Shown here: in pieces, positions 1 through 5,296 of the stretch
How the letters are laid out: every line of letters starts with the position of its first letter
How positions within the stretch are numbered: position 1 is the stretch's first letter
From: Methanobacteriota archaeon
GTDB taxonomy: Archaea > Thermoplasmatota > Poseidoniia > Poseidoniales > Poseidoniaceae
NCBI GenBank assembly: GCA_018623995.1
Contig: JAAZUV010000110.1
Location: forward strand, 1-5,296
Length of the DNA: 5,296 nucleotides
Direction of reading: 5' to 3'
Program-made: the position numbers and the translations under genes
Notes under the pieces: model-generated
What the model was told of the DNA's origin: nothing
The model's input: only the letters and a program-made list of their open reading frames with translations
Database searches by the model: none

Positions 1-122
1 GACAATCCTGAGAGGCCCGCACCCACAATACATAATTTCGTGGAGGTTGACAAATCAGGTCCTACAAGGAGTGGTCGACGTAGCTCATCACCGAAACGAA
101 CCCAGTCCTCAACAGAGTACAA
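1..122 (-). CDS. hemY: N-terminus of a Rossmann-fold FAD/NAD-binding oxidoreductase, 3'-truncated by window edge; probable protoporphyrinogen oxidase
   Basis: After hemF a minus-strand frame stays open to the left edge and ends in KLCIVGAGLSGLS, a beta-strand followed by GxGxxG (bases 6-23), the dinucleotide-binding start of FAD amine-oxidase-type proteins. HemY, which oxidises protoporphyrinogen IX, the HemF product, starts this way and fits the operon. The motif alone cannot exclude phytoene desaturase or other FAD oxidoreductases. The start is unresolved, as no in-frame ATG exists. Candidates are TTG at 122 (AGGTG 9 nt upstream; 4 nt after hemF), GTG at 134 (overlapping the hemF stop by 8 nt, preceded directly by an in-frame TAG), and TTG at 53 (AGGA 6 nt upstream), which gives the conventional short MSTSTK leader. 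I chose 122 because codons between 122 and 53 are rich in first-position G, as in real coding sequence. That would add about 23 residues before the usual N-terminus. Confidence 0.68.
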   Translation of the reverse strand, partial: MYSVEDWVRFGDELRRPLLVGPDLSTSTKLCIVGAGLSGL

Positions 123-126
123 TGAA

Positions 127-1038
127 TCACGCACCTAGCCAGTTCACAGGTTCTCGAAGTACGTTAAGCAACCGCTCTTCCTCGGTTCCAATTTCAACTT
201 CGTGGCAGTACTCCCATCGAGCAGTAAGTGGAAGTGACATCAGAATGCTCTCTATTCGACCGTTGGTAGTCAAGCCGAATTTTGTTCCACGGTCGTAGAC
301 GAGATTGAATTCTACGTATCGACCTCTTCGTATCTGTTGCCATGCTTTTTGATTGGGCGTATATGGCATGGATTTCCTTCGCTCAAGGATTGGCAAGTAG
401 GCGGCTAGAAACTGATTGCCACAATCTTGAACGAACTCAAAACATTCCTGTTTTGATGAAGCGCGAATATCATCAAAGAAGATGCCACCAACTCCTCGAG
501 CTTCGTTCCTGTGAGGAATATGGAAGTAGGAATCACACCATTTTTTGAAACGGTTGTAGTCTGCAACTTCGTGGCGATCACATGCTTCTTTGTGCACGTT
601 GTGGAAGTGAATTGCATCTTCTTCAAACAAATATGATGGAGTAAGGTCGGCACCTCCCCCGAACCACCAACTGCCTTCAATTTCTCCAGCACCACGCTCA
701 AAGTAGCGATAATTTGCGTGAACTGTTGGTGCCATCGGATTGTTGGGATGGAGAACCAAGCTGATTCCTGTTGCAAAAAAATCGAGATCACTGCCCTCGA
801 GTTGATGCCCTCCACCCATCTTCTCAGCAGCCTCTTGGCTGAGTGTGCCGTATACAACGCTTACATTGACACCTGCTTTTTCGAACACATCTCCTTCTGA
901 GAAGACGCGGCTTCGCCCACCTCCACCCTCTTCACGGGTCCACTCGTCTTCTCTGTAGTCGCTGTTGTCGATGGTTTTGATGGCCTCGCAGATGGTATCC
1001 TGGAGTGCGTGGACCATCTCCACCATCTTTTCTCGCAT
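127..1038 (-). CDS. hemF: Oxygen-dependent (aerobic) coproporphyrinogen III oxidase
   Basis: HemF oxidatively decarboxylates two propionates of coproporphyrinogen III to vinyls, using O2 and giving protoporphyrinogen IX. From the ATG at 1038 it is 303 residues (E. coli 299). Hallmarks are nearly unchanged: QDTIC (13-17), REEGGGGRSRV (35-45), HPNNPMAPTVHANYR (97-111), WWFGGGADLTP (124-134), EEDAIHFH (139-146), KKWCDSYF (165-172), HRNEARGVGGIFFDD (176-190), RRGRYVEFNLVYDRGT (237-252), ESILMSLP (263-270) and RWEY (274-277). The frame stays open far upstream, to 1488, but that stretch is antisense-free overlap with hemE in another frame, has no HemF similarity, and would make the protein 150 residues too long. 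The start is 1 nt after the hemE stop with a good ribosome site. It is unrelated to the radical-SAM HemN, so it marks aerobic heme synthesis. Confidence 0.97.
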   Translation of the reverse strand: MREKMVEMVHALQDTICEAIKTIDNSDYREDEWTREEGGGGRSRVFSEGDVFEKAGVNVSVVYGTLSQEAAEKMGGGHQLEGSDLDFFATGISLVLHPNNPMAPTVHANYRYFERGAGEIEGSWWFGGGADLTPSYLFEEDAIHFHNVHKEACDRHEVADYNRFKKWCDSYFHIPHRNEARGVGGIFFDDIRASSKQECFEFVQDCGNQFLAAYLPILERRKSMPYTPNQKAWQQIRRGRYVEFNLVYDRGTKFGLTTNGRIESILMSLPLTARWEYCHEVEIGTEEERLLNVLREPVNWLGA

Positions 1039-1039
1039 T

Positions 1040-2068
1040 TCATTCACCTGTGACTGTACGCAACACTGCTTCAACGCAATCGATTTGAGCACCCGGTGAA
1101 AAACCATGACCGAGATTGAAAATATGCCCTGGTTCGTTTCCAGCATTCCGGAGCACATGTTTTGCTGCCTCTTGTGCAGCTTTTGGAGAACCATGCATCC
1201 GCGATGGGTCAAGGTTACCCTGGAAGGCAAATTGTGAGCCAAACTCCGTGCGATTTGCTTTGAGATCATCCCTCCAATCAAGGGAGACTGCATCGATGTC
1301 GAGGGTTCGGATTTCATGGTGGAGATGTGAACTTCCTTTCGCATAATGGATAAGGGGAATGCGTCGTTTTGTCTTGCTTCGGAACACCTCAATCGCTCGT
1401 TCAGTTGCAGGTTTAGCATATTTTCGATAGTCGCTTTCCGAAAGCAATCCTGCCCATGTATCGAACATCTGTACTGCATCTGCACCACCGTGATTCACTT
1501 GGTCAGCCAACAGATCACCAACAGCATCAGCCACACTGAGCAAAACTCGCATAGCATCTTCTTGATTTGAGTACACTTTAGCCCGAGTAGAATGGAATTC
1601 TTTGTCACCGGTTCCTCCTGCCATGAGATACATCGATGTAGTCCATGGACAACCAACGAATCCTAATCGTGCAATCTCTGAATTGTCTTCTCCAATAGCT
1701 CGCAATCCATCTGCGGCCCATGGAGCATGAGCACGTGCAGAAAACTTGGTCCAATCATCCACATCTTCGAATGAAAAAGGGTCGATTCGGATTCCACCTC
1801 CGTACTCGACTTCATAGCCTAGAGCGGGCAGTGGCGTCAAAATGTCACTGAAGATGATTGCCGCATCTATTGATTTGTACCGATGGATTGGTTGCATTGT
1901 TATTGTTGTGCATAGATCAAGGTCCATACACCGTTCCCAGAAGGAATGTTGTGATGCAAGGTTACGATATTCCGGGAGGTGCCGTCCAGCCTGACGCATG
2001 AACCAAACAGGAGTCCGATCGACAGGCTCTAAGTTGAGTGCCGAAACGATGCGTTCTTTCCCATTCAT
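1040..2068 (-). CDS. hemE: Uroporphyrinogen decarboxylase
   Basis: This enzyme removes the four acetate carboxyls of uroporphyrinogen III to give coproporphyrinogen III; it acts in the cytoplasm without a cofactor. From the ATG at 2068 it is 342 residues, normal for the family. Motifs: PVWFMRQAGRHLPEYR (20-35, the signature with the substrate arginines), FSDIL (73-77, with the conserved Asp75 that binds the pyrrole nitrogens), GFVGCPWTTSMYLMAGG (136-152), MFDTWAGLL (201-209), VSLDWR (261-266), QGNLDP (283-288) and FNLGHGFSPGA (317-327). The frame extends 3 codons upstream to a TTG at 2077, but the ATG forms a TAATG overlap with the hemL stop and gives the usual N-terminal spacing, so I prefer it. 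No strong ribosome site is seen, which fits reinitiation after hemL. The active-site residues checked are intact. Confidence 0.96.
   Translation of the reverse strand: MNGKERIVSALNLEPVDRTPVWFMRQAGRHLPEYRNLASQHSFWERCMDLDLCTTITMQPIHRYKSIDAAIIFSDILTPLPALGYEVEYGGGIRIDPFSFEDVDDWTKFSARAHAPWAADGLRAIGEDNSEIARLGFVGCPWTTSMYLMAGGTGDKEFHSTRAKVYSNQEDAMRVLLSVADAVGDLLADQVNHGGADAVQMFDTWAGLLSESDYRKYAKPATERAIEVFRSKTKRRIPLIHYAKGSSHLHHEIRTLDIDAVSLDWRDDLKANRTEFGSQFAFQGNLDPSRMHGSPKAAQEAAKHVLRNAGNEPGHIFNLGHGFSPGAQIDCVEAVLRTVTGE
1044..1049 (-). promoter_or_regulatory. Shine-Dalgarno site of hemF overlapping the end of hemE
   Basis: AGGTGA lies 5 nt before the ATG at 1038 and encodes part of the last hemE codons. 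It supports that ATG as the hemF start over later in-frame Met codons at 1026 and 1017. A second ATG at 1043, overlapping the hemE stop as ATGA, is in another frame and is too close to the site. Confidence 0.6.
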
Positions 2069-3360
2069 TATGACCAATCCAAATGTGTGAGTGAATCATC
2101 CAAGGCCTCGACAAAGCCAAGGATATGTGATTCGTTGTGCGATGTCGAAAGGAAACCAATTTCGTAAGCAGATGGCGCTAGCATGTAGCCACGGCTGAGC
2201 AATTCTCGGTGGACATCGGCGTATAAAGTTCCAGCATCTTTTGGTATCTGATCGGCCCGGATCGCAGGCTCGGCGTTACCGGGTGAGAACCAAAACAAAC
2301 TCTCCATTCGAACCAAACGCATTGGGAAATTGTGTTTTTCCAACACAGATTGAACTCTCTCTTCCATGATTGCCCCTAATTGTTCCAAATAATCGTAAGC
2401 ATCCTCATCCAACAAATCAAGGGTTTTTGCTCCAGCGGCCATTGCTAACGGGTTCCCCGATAGGGTGCCGGCTTGGTAAACTGGACCCAGTGGAGACAGA
2501 TGTTGCATGATTTCATCTCTTGCTCCGTATGCTCCGACAGGCAAACCTCCTCCAATGACCTTACCAAGTGCCGTGATGTCAGGAGTTACGCCACAGATGT
2601 CTGAATAACTGCCGTTCTTGAACCGAAATCCACTAATGACCTCATCAAAAATGAGCAAAGAATCACTTTCATCGCACAACTGCCTTAGACGAGAGAGATA
2701 CTCATTTCTCTGAATCAGGAGTCCGTTGTTTGCAGGTAGTGGCTCAATCACAACAGCAGCGATTTCTTGACCGTGTTCACGAAATAGAAATTCCACTGCT
2801 TCAATGTCATCCAATGGGCATATGAGCGTCGTCGCAACGGTATCGTTTGGAATACCTGGGCTGCTAGCGATTCCAAAGGTGGCTAGACCACTACCAGATG
2901 AGACCATCAGTGAGTCGACATGACCGTGGTAACATCCTTCAAATTTCACCAACAAATCTCGACCAGTGTAGCCACGAGCCAGCCGTACAGCACTCATCAC
3001 TGCTTCAGTACCTGAGGACACAAATCGAACTTTGTCCATGTGACCAAATCGTTTTTTCACTTTTTTTGCGAGCTCGATCTCACCTAGATGTGGTGCTCCA
3101 AATGAGGTTCCATTGAGCATCTTTTCATGAACAGCTTCGATGATTTTAGGATGGGAGTGTCCGTGAATGAGCGGACCCCATGATTGGACAAAATCAACCA
3201 GGACATTCCCGTCGATATCGGTAACGTGGGCGCCGGAGGCTTTTTCGAAGTAAATAGGGTTTCCATGGACCGATTTGAATGCCCGTACAGGTGAGTTCAC
3301 GCCACCTACTAAATGCTCGACTGCGATACTATGCATCGTATCGGATTTTGTTCGATCCAT
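2068..3360 (-). CDS. hemL: Glutamate-1-semialdehyde 2,1-aminomutase
   Basis: This PLP enzyme, class III aminotransferase fold, isomerises glutamate-1-semialdehyde to 5-aminolevulinate, the second step of the C5 pathway after glutamyl-tRNA reductase. The 430 residues match the family. Motifs in order: GGVNSPVRAF (19-28), SWGPLIHGH (60-68), SFGAP (86-90), SSGTEA for cofactor phosphate (115-120), KFEGCYHGH (139-147), IFDEVISGFR with Asp239 facing the pyridine nitrogen (237-246), LGKVIGGGLPVGA with Schiff-base Lys267 (265-277), and GPVYQAGTLSGNP (292-304). GKVIGGG and GGVNSPVRAF separate it from ornithine or acetylornithine aminotransferases. The first ATG (3360) gives an N-terminus of normal length; GAGG lies very close to it, so the ribosome site is poor in spacing. 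A Met at codon 9 is less likely. It follows hemB by 9 nt and its TAA overlaps the hemE ATG. Confidence 0.97.
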   Translation of the reverse strand: MDRTKSDTMHSIAVEHLVGGVNSPVRAFKSVHGNPIYFEKASGAHVTDIDGNVLVDFVQSWGPLIHGHSHPKIIEAVHEKMLNGTSFGAPHLGEIELAKKVKKRFGHMDKVRFVSSGTEAVMSAVRLARGYTGRDLLVKFEGCYHGHVDSLMVSSGSGLATFGIASSPGIPNDTVATTLICPLDDIEAVEFLFREHGQEIAAVVIEPLPANNGLLIQRNEYLSRLRQLCDESDSLLIFDEVISGFRFKNGSYSDICGVTPDITALGKVIGGGLPVGAYGARDEIMQHLSPLGPVYQAGTLSGNPLAMAAGAKTLDLLDEDAYDYLEQLGAIMEERVQSVLEKHNFPMRLVRMESLFWFSPGNAEPAIRADQIPKDAGTLYADVHRELLSRGYMLAPSAYEIGFLSTSHNESHILGFVEALDDSLTHLDWS

Positions 3361-3369
3361 GTCCTCAAC

Positions 3370-4344
3370 TCACTGCATCCACGCATTGCGCGCAATTTCA
3401 CGCGCATGGTAGGTAACCACGACGTCGGCACCTGCTCTCTTGAATGATGTCATTATTTCACAAACCAATTCCTTTCGAGAATCAAGGTCCTTTGCACTGT
3501 TCATGACCATGGCGTATTCCCCACTAACGTTGTAAACCGCTACCGGTCTGTTAACGCAGTCTGCTACTTTACGCAATACATCAAGGTAAGGCAACCCTGG
3601 TTTGACCATGATGATGTCTGCACCTTCGCTTTCGTCAAGTTGAGCTTCGAGAACTGCTTCACCGTATCCTGAGTTGATGTTCATTTGATGCGTTGAGCGA
3701 TCACCGAATTCTGGACTAGAGTCTGCAGCGTGACGAAACGGTCCATAGAAGGAGGATGCGTATTTGACGGAGTAGGATAGAACTCCGGTACTGGTATGAT
3801 TTGCTGTTTCGAGGGCGTGTCGAATCGCTGAGACTCGGCCATCCATCATATCGGATGCACAGACATAATCAGCACCAGCTTGTGCGTGTGAGACTGCAAT
3901 CTCGCACAAACGATCAACGGATGCATCGTTGACAATGTGTCCATGTTCAACCAAACCACAGTGTCCATGATTTGTCGCTGTGCACAAGCAAACATCGGTC
4001 ATAATGACGATTGTATCTCCAAATTCAGATCTGATTTGTTTGATCGCTTCGTGCAAATGCGATGTTGTATCAGATGCTTTTGTGGCGTTTTCATCTTTAT
4101 CCGATTGTTCGACGACACCAAACAACATGATGGCAGTGAGGCCATGTTCCACATCTTTTCGAACCGTTTCAATGAGGACATCGACCGATTGCTGGTGAAT
4201 ACCTTCCATCCCGTTCACTGGATTGTCAACATTTGAACCCTCGACAACAAAGTGGGGTTGGACCAAAGACTTCAATGAGAAATCCCCAAACAGAAGTTCT
4301 CTGCGAGCTTCTGTCCACCGGTTGATTCTTGGTCGTGTCTTCAT
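3370..4344 (-). CDS. hemB: Porphobilinogen synthase (5-aminolevulinate dehydratase), zinc type
   Basis: This cytoplasmic enzyme condenses two 5-aminolevulinates into porphobilinogen. The 324 residues match the family length (E. coli about 324). Both Schiff-base lysines are visible: Lys194 in YSVKYASSFYGPFR and Lys248 in MVKPGLPYLD. The metal loop DVCLCTATNHGHCG carries Cys119, Cys121 and Cys129, the three-cysteine set of zinc-dependent HemB; the aspartate-rich loop of magnesium-type enzymes is absent. SDMMDGRV (164-171) and the C-terminal SGEYAMV (274-280) are also typical. The ATG at 4344 is chosen because of the strong ribosome site and because RPRINRW near the N-terminus resembles the family's RPRR-x-R start. 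It sits 1 nt after hemCD and 9 nt before hemL, supplying the substrate of HemC. No key residue is missing and the assignment is secure. Confidence 0.97.
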   Translation of the reverse strand: MKTRPRINRWTEARRELLFGDFSLKSLVQPHFVVEGSNVDNPVNGMEGIHQQSVDVLIETVRKDVEHGLTAIMLFGVVEQSDKDENATKASDTTSHLHEAIKQIRSEFGDTIVIMTDVCLCTATNHGHCGLVEHGHIVNDASVDRLCEIAVSHAQAGADYVCASDMMDGRVSAIRHALETANHTSTGVLSYSVKYASSFYGPFRHAADSSPEFGDRSTHQMNINSGYGEAVLEAQLDESEGADIIMVKPGLPYLDVLRKVADCVNRPVAVYNVSGEYAMVMNSAKDLDSRKELVCEIMTSFKRAGADVVVTYHAREIARNAWMQ

Positions 4345-4345
4345 G

Positions 4346-5296
4346 CTATCCTCTCCTGTTTTGATTCCACCATTGTGTCAGATATGCGGTTGTGGGTCCC
4401 TCAAGGACAGAAACATTGCAATTTTTGAAGTGCTCCAGTGAGAGGATTGTGTTCCTCGTGTTGCTCCCCATACAAATAATCTCATTAGGGGTCCCAAGAC
4501 CATTTTCGGCCCAGGATATGGCTGAAGAGGAGGAGGAAATCAGTAGAACATCGTCAGGGGATACTATGGTTGGTTCAACCTTCTTTGCTTGGTTTTCATA
4601 GCCAATCCAATCCAGGACTTCATAACCTGCATCCTTTAGTTGTGCGGCAAATGTTTCTGGAGCAACACTAGAGCGAGGTAGGAGCAACGTTGTGTTTGTA
4701 CCGATATTGGAGGAGATGTAGTCAAAGAATTCGTTTGAGTTTCGAGCTTTTGCACAAATTGCAACGGTAACGCCTCGTTGGAAACATGCTCTTGCAGTTC
4801 CTTCTCCGATCGCAACCCATTTGATTCGAGCGATGTCAGGGTTTGATTCTGCAGCAAGAATAGCGCATCGTGCTGAAAATGGTGACGTAAGGACGAGATA
4901 CGGCCATTGACGTTTGGATTTGTACTGTCCTAGGAAATCACGAGGCCATTGACCAAGATTTGGCTTGAGGTCAATGACTGAAATGTTGGTCATACCAATA
5001 CCTTGGTTCGCTAAGACAGTCGAGATTCGATCTGAATTGAGCGTGGAAATGAATTTTGGTCCATCAACCATCTCTGTTTCAGCAGGTGTTTCATCATGCG
5101 GTAACTCAAGTTCGAAGTCCTCAAATGCACCGTTGTACGAAAAGATCGAGTATTTACGCCCTGCACAAAACGTCGTTCTCCAGTTTTTGGGAGCAATTCG
5201 AACCATGAGGCGTTCACCACGCGCTTCGATTCCTGCTGGATAGAGACATCCTCCGCCAGACATATCGAGTATGCTACGCTCACGAGTGACATCTGC
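4346..5296 (-). CDS. hemCD: HemC-HemD fusion, 5'-truncated by window edge: porphobilinogen deaminase C-terminus plus uroporphyrinogen-III synthase
   Basis: HemC polymerises four porphobilinogens to hydroxymethylbilane; HemD closes it to uroporphyrinogen III in the cytoplasm. The frame is open to the right edge. A Met codon at 5263 exists, but the 11 codons before it (ADVTRERSILD) together with the following GGGC match the HemC C-terminal domain, so it is probably not the true start. Numbering from that Met, the HemC part is about residues 1-65, with the cofactor-cysteine loop GGGCLYPAG at 3-11 (Cys6). HemD spans about 67-305 and shows YLVLTSPFSA (122-131), VAIGEGTAR (150-158), LLPRSS (194-199), LLISSSSSAIS (240-250), ICMGSNTR (263-270) and GPTTAYL (289-295). 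HemD is poorly conserved, so it is recognised by this motif spacing; about 240 residues is normal. No stop or frameshift separates the parts. A start at Met65 (5071) could yield separate HemD, but its ribosome site is weak. The gene ends 1 nt before hemB. Confidence 0.87.
   Translation of the reverse strand, partial: ADVTRERSILDMSGGGCLYPAGIEARGERLMVRIAPKNWRTTFCAGRKYSIFSYNGAFEDFELELPHDETPAETEMVDGPKFISTLNSDRISTVLANQGIGMTNISVIDLKPNLGQWPRDFLGQYKSKRQWPYLVLTSPFSARCAILAAESNPDIARIKWVAIGEGTARACFQRGVTVAICAKARNSNEFFDYISSNIGTNTTLLLPRSSVAPETFAAQLKDAGYEVLDWIGYENQAKKVEPTIVSPDDVLLISSSSSAISWAENGLGTPNEIICMGSNTRNTILSLEHFKNCNVSVLEGPTTAYLTQWWNQNRRG
4349..4357 (-). promoter_or_regulatory. Shine-Dalgarno site of hemB inside the 3' end of hemCD
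   Basis: AGGAGAGGA lies just before the hemB ATG at 4344 and encodes the last residues (RRG) of the HemD domain. It is the strongest ribosome-binding match in the window. With the TAG stop only 1 nt from the ATG, it supports translational coupling and fixes the hemB start. Confidence 0.75.
5072..5296 (-). other. HemC C-terminal (domain 3) segment with dipyrromethane-attachment cysteine
   Basis: This is the visible remnant of porphobilinogen deaminase inside the fusion gene. The TRERS..LDMSGGGC pattern corresponds to the family's ER-x-L-x-GGC segment that opens domain 3, and the Cys codon at 5246-5248 aligns with the E. coli Cys242 that carries the dipyrromethane cofactor. The proline and glycine at +3 and +5 from the Cys also match (CQVPIG in E. 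coli, CLYPAG here). The rest, with ARGERLMVRIAP, fits the small alpha/beta domain but is divergent. Domains 1 and 2, with the catalytic Asp and substrate-binding Arg residues, would lie beyond the right edge, so activity cannot be judged. The boundary with HemD is approximate. Confidence 0.82.

Noticed and set aside
1..126. A terminator or promoter after hemF
   Set aside because: I saw no clear hairpin with a T-run and no convincing promoter boxes. The frame leading to the GAGLSG motif is open throughout, so the operon most likely continues.
47..298. A plus-strand frame of 83 codons opposite the end of hemF and the oxidoreductase start
   Set aside because: It is low-complexity, serine-rich and antisense to conserved HemF coding sequence, and it has no family signature.
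861..1043. A 60-codon minus-strand frame starting at an ATGA overlap with the hemE stop
   Set aside because: It overlaps hemF in another frame and is rich in W, R and S with no recognisable motif. The hemF frame is conserved end to end, so this is a shadow.
1039..1488. Extension of the hemF frame about 150 codons upstream, as one 453-residue protein
   Set aside because: This stretch lies wholly inside hemE in another frame, shows no HemF similarity, and HemF is already full length from the ATG at 1038, which has its own ribosome site.
2068..2077. TTG at 2077 as the start of hemE
   Set aside because: It would add only three residues (M-V-I) that HemE does not need. The ATG at 2068 overlaps the hemL stop as TAATG, a standard coupled junction.
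3937..4236. Plus-strand frames of 72-99 codons opposite hemB
   Set aside because: They are antisense to the conserved HemB metal-binding region and adjacent sequence, are rich in Cys, Phe and Met, and look like complement shadows.
5011..5292. A 93-codon minus-strand frame at the right edge
   Set aside because: It overlaps the HemC domain-3 region in another frame. The HemC frame carries the conserved GGGC motif; this one shows nothing recognisable.

Overview
The window is a slice of one tightly packed tetrapyrrole (heme) biosynthesis operon. Every supported gene lies on the minus strand, so transcription runs from the right edge to the left edge. In transcription order the genes are: a HemC-HemD fusion cut by the right edge, hemB, hemL, hemE, hemF, and the first codons of a Rossmann-fold (FAD/NAD-binding) oxidoreductase cut by the left edge, probably protoporphyrinogen oxidase (HemY type). 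No gene on the plus strand can be supported, and I see no RNA gene, mobile element, repeat array or CRISPR.

Region by region: 4346-5296 holds the C-terminal domain of porphobilinogen deaminase running in frame into uroporphyrinogen-III synthase; 3370-4344 is porphobilinogen synthase; 2068-3360 is glutamate-1-semialdehyde aminomutase; 1040-2068 is uroporphyrinogen decarboxylase; 127-1038 is oxygen-dependent coproporphyrinogen III oxidase; 1 to about 122 is the start of the oxidoreductase. Junctions are 1 nt, 9 nt, a TAATG stop-start overlap, 1 nt, and an unresolved short gap or overlap. There is no room for internal promoters or terminators outside coding sequence, which points to one polycistronic, translationally coupled mRNA.

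Together the enzymes convert glutamate-1-semialdehyde to 5-aminolevulinate (HemL), then porphobilinogen (HemB), hydroxymethylbilane (HemC), uroporphyrinogen III (HemD), coproporphyrinogen III (HemE), protoporphyrinogen IX (HemF) and, if the last call is right, protoporphyrin IX. HemL implies the C5 (glutamyl-tRNA) route, so a hemA is expected elsewhere, perhaps just upstream. Ferrochelatase is not in view. HemF uses O2, so the organism makes heme aerobically by the protoporphyrin-dependent route.

The organism is a prokaryote of moderate GC content with compact gene spacing and usable Shine-Dalgarno motifs. I cannot assign it from sequence alone. The C/D-B-L cluster resembles arrangements in several bacteria and archaea, and a marine Thermoplasmata-related archaeon (Poseidoniia / Marine Group II) is one hunch; an aerobic bacterium is equally possible. 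The window is ordinary core metabolism; its most notable points are the HemC-HemD fusion, the uncertain non-ATG start of the last gene and the compact coupling.
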